Part shown: positions 42,827 through 50,027 of the stretch, one piece after another
Numbering within the stretch: position 1 is the first letter of the stretch
How the letters are laid out: each line of letters opens with the position of its first letter
Assembly: GCA_900538385.1 (NCBI GenBank)
Contig: UWSO01000014.1
Location: 1-54,724, forward strand
Source: an uncultured Porphyromonas sp.
GTDB lineage: Bacteria; Bacteroidota; Bacteroidia; Bacteroidales; Porphyromonadaceae
Reading direction: 5' to 3'
DNA: 54,724 bases
The notes under the pieces: model-generated
The model's input: the letters and a program-made list of their open reading frames with translations, nothing else
What the model was told of the DNA's origin: nothing
The model's database searches: none
Position numbers and translations under genes: made by a program

Positions 42827-43699
42827 CTACGCTTTGATACTGGCGAGGTACTGACCGTAGGTGCTGCCTCGCTGCTGATCGGCGGCCTCTTGCAGCTGAT
42901 CCATCGTGATCCAGCCCTGACGTAAGGCGATCTCCTCAAGGCACGCAATCACCAGTCCCTGACGCTTCTGTATGACGCTAACATAGTTGGTCGCCTCCAT
43001 GAGCGCCTCATGGGTGCCCGTATCGAGCCATGCGAAGCCACGTCCGAGGGAGATGACGGAGAGTTGTTGTTGCTGTAGGTAGTAGTCGTTGACCGCTGTG
43101 ATCTCTAGCTCCCCGCGCTCCGAGGGGGTGATGTTTTGCGCCACTTGGACTACATCATTCGGATAGAAGTAGAGACCCACGACTGCTAGATTGCTTTTGG
43201 GGTGCTTAGGCTTCTCCTCTATGTCTGTAGGTTTGCCATTGGCATCTAGGCAAACGACTCCATAGCGTGTCGGGTCCGAGACGGGATAGCCGAAGATGGT
43301 AGCGAGGCGATGCTGGGTGACGTTATCGCGAGCGGCTGCCAGCTGTGCCGCAAAGCTAGCTCCGTGAAAGAGGTTGTCGCCGAGTACCATACAGACATCG
43401 TCCGAGCCGATGAACTCCCGTCCTATGATGAAGGCTTGCGCCAATCCCTCGGGGCGCGGTTGCTCGGCGTATGTTAGCTCGAGACCATAAGCAGAGCCAT
43501 CGCCTAGGAGTCGTTCGAAGCTCGGCAGATCTTGTGGTGTGCTAATGATCAGGATCTCGCGAATGCCTGCTAGCATGAGCGTAGAGAGCGGGTAGTAGAT
43601 CATCGGCTTGTCGTAGACAGGCAGTAGTTGCTTGCTGACAGACTTGGTCAGTGGGTAGAGTCTGCTACCTGTACCGCCGGCTAGTATGATACCCTTCAT
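42827..43699 (-). CDS. rfbA: Glucose-1-phosphate thymidylyltransferase
   Basis: A 290-residue enzyme making dTDP-glucose, the first step toward dTDP-rhamnose and related sugars of surface polysaccharide. MKGIILAGGTGSRLYPLT is the nucleotide-binding loop; DKPMIYYPLSTLMLAGI, MVLGDNLFHG and EEKPKHPKSNLAVVGLYFY follow as expected. Length is full. The other rfb genes (B, C, D) are not nearby, so the pathway is split. Next upstream is a thioredoxin-like lipoprotein gene with an 11-nt gap. Confidence 0.95.
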   Translation of the reverse strand: MKGIILAGGTGSRLYPLTKSVSKQLLPVYDKPMIYYPLSTLMLAGIREILIISTPQDLPSFERLLGDGSAYGLELTYAEQPRPEGLAQAFIIGREFIGSDDVCMVLGDNLFHGASFAAQLAAARDNVTQHRLATIFGYPVSDPTRYGVVCLDANGKPTDIEEKPKHPKSNLAVVGLYFYPNDVVQVAQNITPSERGELEITAVNDYYLQQQQLSVISLGRGFAWLDTGTHEALMEATNYVSVIQKRQGLVIACLEEIALRQGWITMDQLQEAADQQRGSTYGQYLASIKA

Positions 43700-43710
43700 A
43701 GAGTAATAGG

Positions 43711-44712
43711 TTAAAGTGTAGAGACGTAGTGCCTGATCTCAGCGAGCGAAGCATCCCGTTGCAGCACGATGCCATCCGACGAGATGACATAGATGACAGG
43801 CGTGACGGCTAGGTCATAGAGCGACTCTTCGAGAAGACGCAGATCAGCGTTGAAGGCAGGTGTGCCAAAGGATGGTAGATCCGAGAGTCCTTTCTCCCAT
43901 TCGCCGCGTTCATAGACGAGCGAGACGTAGAGTATATCTACCTTGCCAGTTTGATAAGCACGCTGTAGTATTTGATCGTGAGACACTTCCTCTAGCAGAT
44001 GCGTACAGCGATCACAGCCTGGGGTGTAGAAGATGACCACCTTGGGCTTGTCACGTAGTGCGTAGAGCGTCGTGTCGGTAAAGGTGTAACCCTCCGCAGC
44101 TGGTCGTGCTAAGGTTATGGAGAAGTCTGAGGCTGGCGTACCGACTTGATTTTGCAACACCAGTGACAGCATGTCTTTGTAGATCACTTGATCCACATAC
44201 TCCACCTGTGGGGACGTGGTCGCCCACTGCAATGCTTGGATATAGAGCGTATGATTCTTTAGCGGAGATCCGCTCTCGTAGAGATATTTGGTGTAGAGAC
44301 GTAGCGCCTCACTCAGGGCTTTGCCACGCATCAGCTTCAGCGGACGCAATAGATCCTTCTGAGTGACACTTCCCGCTGGCATACTACCATAGATAGAGAG
44401 GTAGTCTACCAAGCCTTGCTCCATAGCTACGGGATCAACGAGCTGATCCATCGTCTCTGCTGGCCAGCGATCGAAGAAGTGCTCTAGCGCATACTTTGCC
44501 CGCTGTAGTGGCTCCTGTATGTTCGCTGGAATCTCTACCATCGGATAGGGTTCAGCGGTTGCACCCTCGCTCAGGCGAGTCGTGTCGACAACCTCAAAGG
44601 AAACCTCTACAGGCGAAGGTGCCTGTGAGCGTTGCCCAGCGGTAGCGCTGCATGAGAGCAAAGCCAAGGTGAGCAGGAGGGTCGTAGAGATTAGTTGTAG
44701 GAAGTGAGGCAT
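43711..44712 (-). CDS. Thioredoxin-like lipoprotein with DUF5106-type N-terminal region
   Basis: A 333-residue lipoprotein (lipobox LLSC). The N-terminal half (about 45-190) is helical, with YALEHFFDRWPAETMDQLVDP resembling DUF5106. The C-terminal half has a thioredoxin fold with a CxxC motif (FYTPGCDRCTHLLEEV), suggesting periplasmic thiol-disulfide exchange. The frame extends to 44775, but that stretch lies inside the terminator of ompA, so the start is 44712 (MPHFLQLIS). Confidence 0.8.
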   Translation of the reverse strand: MPHFLQLISTTLLLTLALLSCSATAGQRSQAPSPVEVSFEVVDTTRLSEGATAEPYPMVEIPANIQEPLQRAKYALEHFFDRWPAETMDQLVDPVAMEQGLVDYLSIYGSMPAGSVTQKDLLRPLKLMRGKALSEALRLYTKYLYESGSPLKNHTLYIQALQWATTSPQVEYVDQVIYKDMLSLVLQNQVGTPASDFSITLARPAAEGYTFTDTTLYALRDKPKVVIFYTPGCDRCTHLLEEVSHDQILQRAYQTGKVDILYVSLVYERGEWEKGLSDLPSFGTPAFNADLRLLEESLYDLAVTPVIYVISSDGIVLQRDASLAEIRHYVSTL

Positions 44713-44743
44713 ATAGCTCTTGCTGTGAATGATACTGAGAGAA

Positions 44744-44793
44744 TAAAAAAAGAAACGCACCACGCTCTGACTCATGCAGTGCGTGATGCGTTT
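44744..44793 (-). terminator. Terminator of the OmpA-family gene
   Basis: On the minus strand AAACGCATCACGC (44793-44781) pairs with GCGTGGTGCGTTT (44765-44753), with a T tract at 44751-44744. Confidence 0.9.
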
Positions 44794-44804
44794 GAGGGGG
44801 GAGA

Positions 44805-45482
44805 CTACTTCAGCGTACCAGCCTTAGCCTCTTCGATCATCTTTTGGCTAGGTAGGATGAAGACCTCTACACGACGATTCTTGCGCTTACCCTCAGCCGT
44901 TGCGTTCGTATCAACAGGCTCATGGCTACCGCGACCCTCGTACTTCATACGTACAGAAGAGACTCCCTGTCCCTCAAGGAAGTCACGGACGCTCTTAGCG
45001 CGGTTCAGTGAGAGCGGATCGTTGATGCGATCATTGCCCGAGCTGTCGGTGTGACCGATGATCTCTAGGACGGTATCATCGTTCTTGTTTAGGTTGTCTG
45101 CAAACTTGCGCAGATCATTCCGTGAAGAAGAGCTTAGCGTGCTAGAATTCGTGTTGAAGAGTAGACCGCTGTCGAAGACAACCTTGATAGCCTGTCCCTC
45201 ATTGACGGTCTCGACCTGCGTACCCTCAGGTAGTTGCTGCTCGAGCTCCTTCTTTTGCTTCTCCATACGGTTGCCGATGAGAGCCCCTGCAGCACCGCCT
45301 ACGACGGCTCCGATAGCTGCTCCAGCACCCGTATTGCCTGCGACCTTACCGATACCAGCTCCGAGGCCTGCGCCTACAGCTGTGCCAGCACCAGCACCGA
45401 GTAGCGTTTGATTCATATCCCCACAACTAGATAGGGATAAAGCAGCGGCTACGATTCCTGCTGTGATAGTTAGTCTGTTCAT
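44805..45482 (-). CDS. OmpA-family lipoprotein with glycine-zipper segment
   Basis: A 225-residue lipoprotein (lipobox LSSC). Residues about 28-72 form a glycine zipper (GAGAGTAVGAGLGAGIGK and onward), and residues about 100-215 an OmpA peptidoglycan-binding domain (VVFDSGLLFNTNSSTLS, EIIGHTDSSGNDRINDPLSLNRAKSVRDFL, GRGSHEPVDTNATAEGKRKNRRVEV). It resembles the YiaD type and should link the outer membrane to peptidoglycan. It is followed by its own strong terminator. Confidence 0.93.
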   Translation of the reverse strand: MNRLTITAGIVAAALSLSSCGDMNQTLLGAGAGTAVGAGLGAGIGKVAGNTGAGAAIGAVVGGAAGALIGNRMEKQKKELEQQLPEGTQVETVNEGQAIKVVFDSGLLFNTNSSTLSSSSRNDLRKFADNLNKNDDTVLEIIGHTDSSGNDRINDPLSLNRAKSVRDFLEGQGVSSVRMKYEGRGSHEPVDTNATAEGKRKNRRVEVFILPSQKMIEEAKAGTLK

Positions 45483-45544
45483 AGTTTATGTAATCTTTGG
45501 ATTAGTAAGTATGTATGCTGTTTGTATGTCTGTCTAAGTTTTGG

Positions 45545-46528
45545 CTACGCCTTACTGCTGAAATAACGCATAAACTGCGAGCGCATATAGAGCTCCTGAT
45601 CTGACTGCTTAGAGGCGTTGAGATTACCTCTAAACTCTTCTATGGAGCGGTATCCGTGCTGAGTCATCCACTGTGTGAACTCCTCCAGCATCTTCGTCAA
45701 ATGGGGTACGCCATGCTGATATAGTGCGGATGCAACCTGAACGGAGCTTGCTCCGACGAGGAGGCTCTTAACGATGCCGGCGTAGTCCATCACACCGCCC
45801 GAGGCGGAGACAGCGAGCTGCGGTAGCTTGCCCGAGAGGAGACCTGTGTACTTCAGCGTGTTGTATAGTTCCTGTCCCGTTGATACTACAGGCCCCTGGA
45901 CGATCTCTAGGGTATCTATATTAATATCAGTCTGCCAGCTCTTATTAAAGCAGGTTAAGCCCTTGACTCCACTCTTGACTAGCTCCTGGGCTAGGTAAAG
46001 GATATTGGTAAAGCGATCTGAGATCTTGAAGACGACAGGTATCTGCACCGTACGAGTGATCGAGATAGCTAGATCTACCAGCTCCTTCTCTAGATCACTA
46101 CCACGCTGTGCCGGATCTGTCTCGATGCGCATCACGTTGAGCTCGAGGGCATCTGCACCCGCCTCCTGTATGCTCTTGGCAAAAGACTGCCACTCACCTC
46201 CTCGGTAACAGTTAATGCTTGCGATAACAGGGATGTCGACCGCACCCTTAGCCTCACGAATGAGGTCTAGGTACTTCTCGACCTCATGCTGGCGTGTGTA
46301 GTGCAGCATATAGTCGAGACCTTCAGGATAAGAGGTCTCCACCTCTGCCTGCGCTTGCAGTGCCGTCGCCTCTATCTGCTCCTCAAAGAGAGACTTAAGA
46401 ATGACAGCGCCAGCACCAGCCTGTGCTATTGCCGTAACTTGCTGGAGTGAGGCCGTGAGGCCAGAGCTACCAGCTATGATTGGATTGCGGAGGGCGATAC
46501 CTCCGTAGTGTGATGTCAAGTCCACCAT
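45545..46528 (-). CDS. Dihydroorotate dehydrogenase-like protein
   Basis: A 327-residue TIM-barrel flavoprotein of the DHOD-like class. RNPIIAGSSGLTASLQQV at the N-terminus, PVIASINCYRGGEW, ALELNVMRIETDP, PVVFKISDRFTN and AVSASGGVMDYAGIVKSLLVGASSVQVASALY fit the FMN-binding barrel. The usual catalytic Cys/Ser loop of true PyrD enzymes is not clear, so pyrimidine synthesis is not certain; it may reduce another substrate. A -7 TATCTTTG lies just upstream on the minus strand. Confidence 0.85.
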   Translation of the reverse strand: MVDLTSHYGGIALRNPIIAGSSGLTASLQQVTAIAQAGAGAVILKSLFEEQIEATALQAQAEVETSYPEGLDYMLHYTRQHEVEKYLDLIREAKGAVDIPVIASINCYRGGEWQSFAKSIQEAGADALELNVMRIETDPAQRGSDLEKELVDLAISITRTVQIPVVFKISDRFTNILYLAQELVKSGVKGLTCFNKSWQTDINIDTLEIVQGPVVSTGQELYNTLKYTGLLSGKLPQLAVSASGGVMDYAGIVKSLLVGASSVQVASALYQHGVPHLTKMLEEFTQWMTQHGYRSIEEFRGNLNASKQSDQELYMRSQFMRYFSSKA

Positions 46529-46553
46529 GCTATTTGTGCTATGTTACTACTCG

Positions 46554-46561
46554 CAAAGATA
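46554..46561 (-). promoter_or_regulatory. -7 element of the DHOD-like gene
   Basis: TATCTTTG on the minus strand, 25 bp before the ATG. The -33 box is not clear. Confidence 0.55.
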
Positions 46562-46587
46562 CAAAATAACCTCGATTGCACCAGCAT

Positions 46588-46618
46588 TTGGTCAATTCAA
46601 AAAGTTGTCGTACCTTTG
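46588..46618 (+). promoter_or_regulatory. Promoter of the tRNA-Phe gene
   Basis: TTG (46588-46590), 20 bp, TACCTTTG (46611-46618), 23 bp before the tRNA. Confidence 0.75.
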
Positions 46619-46641
46619 CATCACCAAAACGCAGAAAAGAC

Positions 46642-46714
46642 GGTGCCATAGCTCAGTTGGTAGAGCAAAGGACTGAAAATCCTTGTGTCCCCGGTTCGAT
46701 TCCTGGTGGCACCA
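46642..46714 (+). tRNA. tRNA-Phe (anticodon GAA)
   Basis: Acceptor GGTGCCA pairs with TGGCACC, D stem GCTC/GAGC, anticodon stem AAGGA/TCCTT around CTGAAAA (anticodon GAA), T arm CCCGG-TTCGATT-CCTGG, discriminator A. CCA is not encoded. Confidence 0.96.
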
Positions 46715-46730
46715 CTTCAATAACAATTCG

Positions 46731-46766
46731 AGACCTCGCAATATTAATATTGCGAGGTCTTTTTTA
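46731..46766 (+). terminator. Terminator after tRNA-Phe
   Basis: A perfect 30-nt palindrome from AGACCTCGCAATATT to its complement (46731-46760), followed by T to 46766. Confidence 0.9.
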
Positions 46767-46852
46767 TGCTTATCGATTGGCATTGCGACGTGATGCTCCC
46801 TGTGAGACAGCCCCTGGACAACGGCCTTAACGAAAGCTTTATAGGTGAGACC

Positions 46853-46883
46853 TTGGGTAATCCGACATTTATCAGTACTTTTG
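46853..46883 (+). promoter_or_regulatory. Promoter of the second EEP nuclease gene
   Basis: TTG (46853-46855), 20 bp, TACTTTTG (46876-46883), 41 bp before the ATG. Confidence 0.7.
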
Positions 46884-46923
46884 TGAAAGCATAGTCTAAC
46901 ACTTGAACTTGAACGATTAACTT

Positions 46924-47997
46924 ATGACACATAGCACACAATATAGTAGATGGGGCTGGTTGGTCGCACTGCTAGCTCTCTCCTTTGGAATTATATCTGC
47001 ACAGCAGAGCACCACACCACAGCGGGTGACGGTCGCATTCTATAACTTGGAGAATCTCTTTGACACCATCGATCAGGAGAACAATGACGAGGAGTTTCTC
47101 CCCAATGGAGCCAATCGCTGGACACCCGAGCGCTACCAGCACAAGCTCCGTAATATGTCTCACGTCATCTCTCTCATCGGAGGTGACGGGCCCGCCATCA
47201 TCGGAGTCGCTGAGATAGAGAACAGAGGCGTCCTCGAGGATCTAATCGCCCAAGATTCACTCCGAAACAAACACTATGACATCGTCCACTACGACTCACC
47301 AGATCTACGAGGTATAGACTGCGCTATACTTTACCAACCAGAGGTTTATAAGATCTTTGCATCAGGAGCTAGAGCAGTAGAGATACCTAACGAGCCATGG
47401 ATCAAAACAAGAGATGTAGTTTACGCCTCGGGACTCATTGATGGCGAGATCGTACATGTTCTCGTGGGACACTGGCCCTCACGTAGTGGGGGGGAGGCTG
47501 TCTCTCTGCATCGTCGTATGGCAGCCGCAAAGACGATGCGCAGCGTTGCTGATTCACTCTATACACTCTTCCCAGGGAGCAAAGTGATCATGATGGGAGA
47601 CTTCAATGATGACCCCATCAGCCCTAGCGTACGTGACGGTCTCGGCGTGCAGAACCATCCTGACCAAACAAAGCTTGCGGACTACTACACCCCGATGCTG
47701 CAACTATATAATAAAGGTATGGGAACACTCGCTTACCGTGACGTGTGGAACCTCTTTGACATCATAGTGGTCAATGGTGAGCTCATCGGCAGCAATCCGA
47801 CCACGTGGCAGCTATACCGCGATCCGGAGACTACTGATATGGCGTTTATCTTCAAACAGCCCTTTATGATCCAGCAGAGTGGTCAGTACAAGGGGTACAC
47901 GCTACGCACCTTCGTCGGAGGGCAGTGGCAAGGAGGCTACTCAGATCACTTCCCCGTATATGTATACCTAGTCAAAGGTGCGGCAGCACGACAGTAG
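46924..47997 (+). CDS. Secreted EEP family nuclease/phosphatase (paralogue of 4977-6029)
   Basis: A 357-residue exported protein with signal peptide (about 1-26, GIISAQQ). EEP-fold motifs in order: FYNLENLFDTI, GVAEIENRGVLEDL, LVGHWPSRSGGEA, MMGDFNDDPISP and the C-terminal GGYSDHFPVYVYL (catalytic His in SDH). It is clearly homologous to the protein at 4977-6029, with the same region after the signal peptide (ENLFDTI-like) but a diverged sequence. It has its own promoter. Its neighbour downstream is an ECF sigma operon, so it may act alone. Confidence 0.85.
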   Translation: MTHSTQYSRWGWLVALLALSFGIISAQQSTTPQRVTVAFYNLENLFDTIDQENNDEEFLPNGANRWTPERYQHKLRNMSHVISLIGGDGPAIIGVAEIENRGVLEDLIAQDSLRNKHYDIVHYDSPDLRGIDCAILYQPEVYKIFASGARAVEIPNEPWIKTRDVVYASGLIDGEIVHVLVGHWPSRSGGEAVSLHRRMAAAKTMRSVADSLYTLFPGSKVIMMGDFNDDPISPSVRDGLGVQNHPDQTKLADYYTPMLQLYNKGMGTLAYRDVWNLFDIIVVNGELIGSNPTTWQLYRDPETTDMAFIFKQPFMIQQSGQYKGYTLRTFVGGQWQGGYSDHFPVYVYLVKGAAARQ

Positions 47998-48045
47998 AAA
48001 CCTCCTCCCAGCCATAGCTACACACCCTCATAGTGTCCACTTAGC

Positions 48046-48594
48046 ATGACCGAAGATGAACTGCAAGAGCAGATTATGAGTTCCAAGACCCGCGCTGCCG
48101 CTTTTACAGAGGCTGTGCGGATGTATCAGGAGAAGCTCTACTGGTTGATCCGTCGTATCGTACGGCAGCATGACGATGCGGATGACGTGCTACAGGAGAC
48201 CTTTCTGAAGGCGTGGCAAAACCTTGGTTCCTTCAGAGGAGAGGCGAAATTCTACACCTGGATCTATCGCATTGCCCTCTTTGAGGCGATCAACTACAAC
48301 AAAAAGAAAAAGCGTATCACGGACAACGAGTACGCTGTCAATGAAGATACTAGCTATCTCCTAGAGAGTGCCGTTGCCGATCCCTACTTCGACGGAGACA
48401 AGGGAGAGCTGATCTTACAGCAAGCACTCGATAAGCTCCCGCCAAAGCAGCGACAGGTCTTTGAGATGCGCTACTTCGATGAGATGCCTTACCGAGATAT
48501 TGCGACCATCACGGACACCTCTGAGGGAGCACTCAAGGCATCTTATCATCACGCTGTCAAGAAGATTCAGCAGTACATCTCCAATCTGAATTAA
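48046..48594 (+). CDS. ECF-type RNA polymerase sigma factor
   Basis: A 182-residue sigma-70 family protein. Region 2 lies at about 24-90 (YWLIRRIVRQHDDADDVLQETFLKAWQNLGSFRGEAKFYTWIYRIA), and region 4 at about 125-178 (LPPKQRQVFEMRYFDEMPYRDIATITDTSEGALKASYHHAVKKI). Regions 1 and 3 are absent, as in ECF factors. It is followed by a single-span membrane protein and a Spy-like exported protein, a typical sigma/anti-sigma/envelope-stress layout. Confidence 0.93.
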   Translation: MTEDELQEQIMSSKTRAAAFTEAVRMYQEKLYWLIRRIVRQHDDADDVLQETFLKAWQNLGSFRGEAKFYTWIYRIALFEAINYNKKKKRITDNEYAVNEDTSYLLESAVADPYFDGDKGELILQQALDKLPPKQRQVFEMRYFDEMPYRDIATITDTSEGALKASYHHAVKKIQQYISNLN

Positions 48595-48678
48595 ACTTAC
48601 CAAGTCTATTGGCATCCAATGAAGTGTAAGAAGAGACCTCCCTGCGAGGTCGTACTAGACTCTATTTAATCACCTCTT

Positions 48679-49137
48679 ATGCCTACACCTTCAGAAGACT
48701 TGACCCGTCAGATACCCTCGCTCTCGGAGCGGTTGGGGCATTACCATGTTCCTGAGGGGTACTTTGATGACCTATCCCCTCGCATTCTATCGCAGATACC
48801 GCTCGATGAGCAGGCACCTGCGACAGACGCTGTGGTGGCGCCTAGTGCGCATCGTAGGGCTAAGCTCTGGGTAAGGTTACGTCCATGGACCGCTGTCGCT
48901 GCAGCACTGATTGCTGTAGTAGCTCTCTGGGGCGTATGGCAAGGAACTACCCAGAAGCCTCTTACAGCTAGCGATGAAGTAGCCAGCTCTGTATATGATC
49001 TCAGCGTCACACCTCTGACAGATGCCGAGTTTGCGGATTACCTATACGAGACATGTGTAGATATTCTCACCGATGACTACGCTATAGGGGAGACTTTGGG
49101 AGCACTCTCTGAGGACGAGATGAGTGATGAGATATAA
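48679..49137 (+). CDS. Single-span membrane protein, possible anti-sigma factor
   Basis: A 152-residue protein of no recognised family. The N-terminal 70 residues are soluble (FYFDD-like segment VPEGYFDDLSPRILSQI), residues about 71-88 form one transmembrane helix (WTAVAAALIAVVALWGVW), and the C-terminal part is acidic. The soluble N-terminus, single span and position directly after an ECF sigma gene suggest an anti-sigma factor or co-regulator. The stop abuts the next ATG. Confidence 0.65.
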   Translation: MPTPSEDLTRQIPSLSERLGHYHVPEGYFDDLSPRILSQIPLDEQAPATDAVVAPSAHRRAKLWVRLRPWTAVAAALIAVVALWGVWQGTTQKPLTASDEVASSVYDLSVTPLTDAEFADYLYETCVDILTDDYAIGETLGALSEDEMSDEI

Positions 49138-49641
49138 ATGATCACAACGCACGGACACGATGATATGATGAGACGACGCAAGCTTTTTCATTTTCTACTG
49201 GTAGCGCTCCCTTTGCTACTCTTGCCTAACGTAGTTGTAGCTCAGCAGTTCCGCAGTGAGACAGACAACTGTAGCAGAGAGGAGCTGGTCAAGCTACGCA
49301 AGGAGTTCTTCTCTCAGGAACTAGGCCTTACAGTTGACGAGGCTACCTATTTGGACCGGACCTTGCGCACAGCTGATAAGAAGCGCATACCCTTATGGCG
49401 CGAGCTACGCAAGCAGTACGAGGAGACGAGGAGCGAGTCCCTATCTGAGGCGCAAGCAGCCAAGTGCCTCGAGCGCGAGCAGCAACTCAAGTCTCAGCTA
49501 GCAGTGATAGACGAAGAGACTATGACAGAGCTACGCAAGCAGATCCCCGCACGCAAGCTGGTCAACTACCAGCAGGTACAGCGAGAGTTTGCTAGGAAGT
49601 ATATCAAGCGCAATCAACTCCGTCGCACCGACCGAAGGTAG
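49138..49641 (+). CDS. Exported helical Spy/CpxP-like protein
   Basis: A 167-residue protein; signal peptide MMRRRKLFHFLLVALPLLLLP...VVAQQ, so the true start may be 49165 rather than the ATG at 49138 that follows the previous stop. The mature part is charged and helical (LVKLRKEFFSQELGLTVDEATYL, then LSEAQAAKCLEREQQLKSQL), a pattern like periplasmic Spy/CpxP/ZraP chaperones. With the sigma factor and membrane protein it forms a probable envelope-stress operon closed by a strong terminator. Confidence 0.65.
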   Translation: MITTHGHDDMMRRRKLFHFLLVALPLLLLPNVVVAQQFRSETDNCSREELVKLRKEFFSQELGLTVDEATYLDRTLRTADKKRIPLWRELRKQYEETRSESLSEAQAAKCLEREQQLKSQLAVIDEETMTELRKQIPARKLVNYQQVQREFARKYIKRNQLRRTDRR

Positions 49642-49668
49642 CCAAACAAAAACACTCCAAAACATGAG

Positions 49669-49707
49669 AAGCTCCGTCGCAAGTTAACTTGCGACGGAGC
49701 TTATTTT
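49669..49707 (+). terminator. Terminator of the ECF sigma operon
   Basis: A perfect 34-nt palindrome AAGCTCCGTCGCAAGTT with its complement (49669-49702), followed by ATTTT. Confidence 0.85.
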
Positions 49708-49732
49708 CGTATGCCCAGCATGCGCATTGTCT

Positions 49733-49812
49733 AATGGGTGAAAGCCTGAAGTAAGCTCTCATAGCGGGAATTACCTAGCCAACGGCAAGGAGTGTATTTC
49801 GTAAGGGGAGGC
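49733..49812 (+). mobile_element. Probable degenerate group II intron fragment
   Basis: The words GGTGAAAGCCTGAAGTAAG, CTCTCATAGCGGGAATTACC, TAGCCAACGGCAAGG and a GTGTATTTCGTAAGG tail resemble, in order, a conserved ribozyme region of bacterial group II introns. No reverse-transcriptase reading frame or intron ends are nearby, so it would be a short remnant. The recognition is from memory of such introns. Confidence 0.45.
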
Positions 49813-49868
49813 TTGAGTTAGTTTCATACATTATGAAGCCTCACCTTTGGAAGAAAAATTGAATTCCA

Positions 49869-49899
49869 TTGGTGGACAGATTATTTTTTAGTAGCTTTG
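49869..49899 (+). promoter_or_regulatory. Promoter of the fimbrillin-like lipoprotein operon
   Basis: TTG (49869-49871), 20 bp, TAGCTTTG (49892-49899). A second -7-like TACTTTTG at 49936-49943 lacks a -33 box. The leader to 50028 has no other clear feature. Confidence 0.6.
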
Positions 49900-50027
49900 T
49901 AACATCGCAGCAACGATAGAGTGACTTTGTGGGAGTACTTTTGCATTGTCTCTTGGTAGGCTCATAGCGACCTCCGCTAGTTGCTACGGTATCATACATT
50001 CCAGTTAATTTGACATCAAACTAATCT

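Noticed and set aside
46576..46830. Coding gene over tRNA-Phe
   Set aside because: The frame spans the tRNA and its terminator and is accidental.
48635..48651. Terminator after the sigma factor gene
   Set aside because: Only a 6-bp GACCTC/GAGGTC stem with no T tract; the operon appears to continue.
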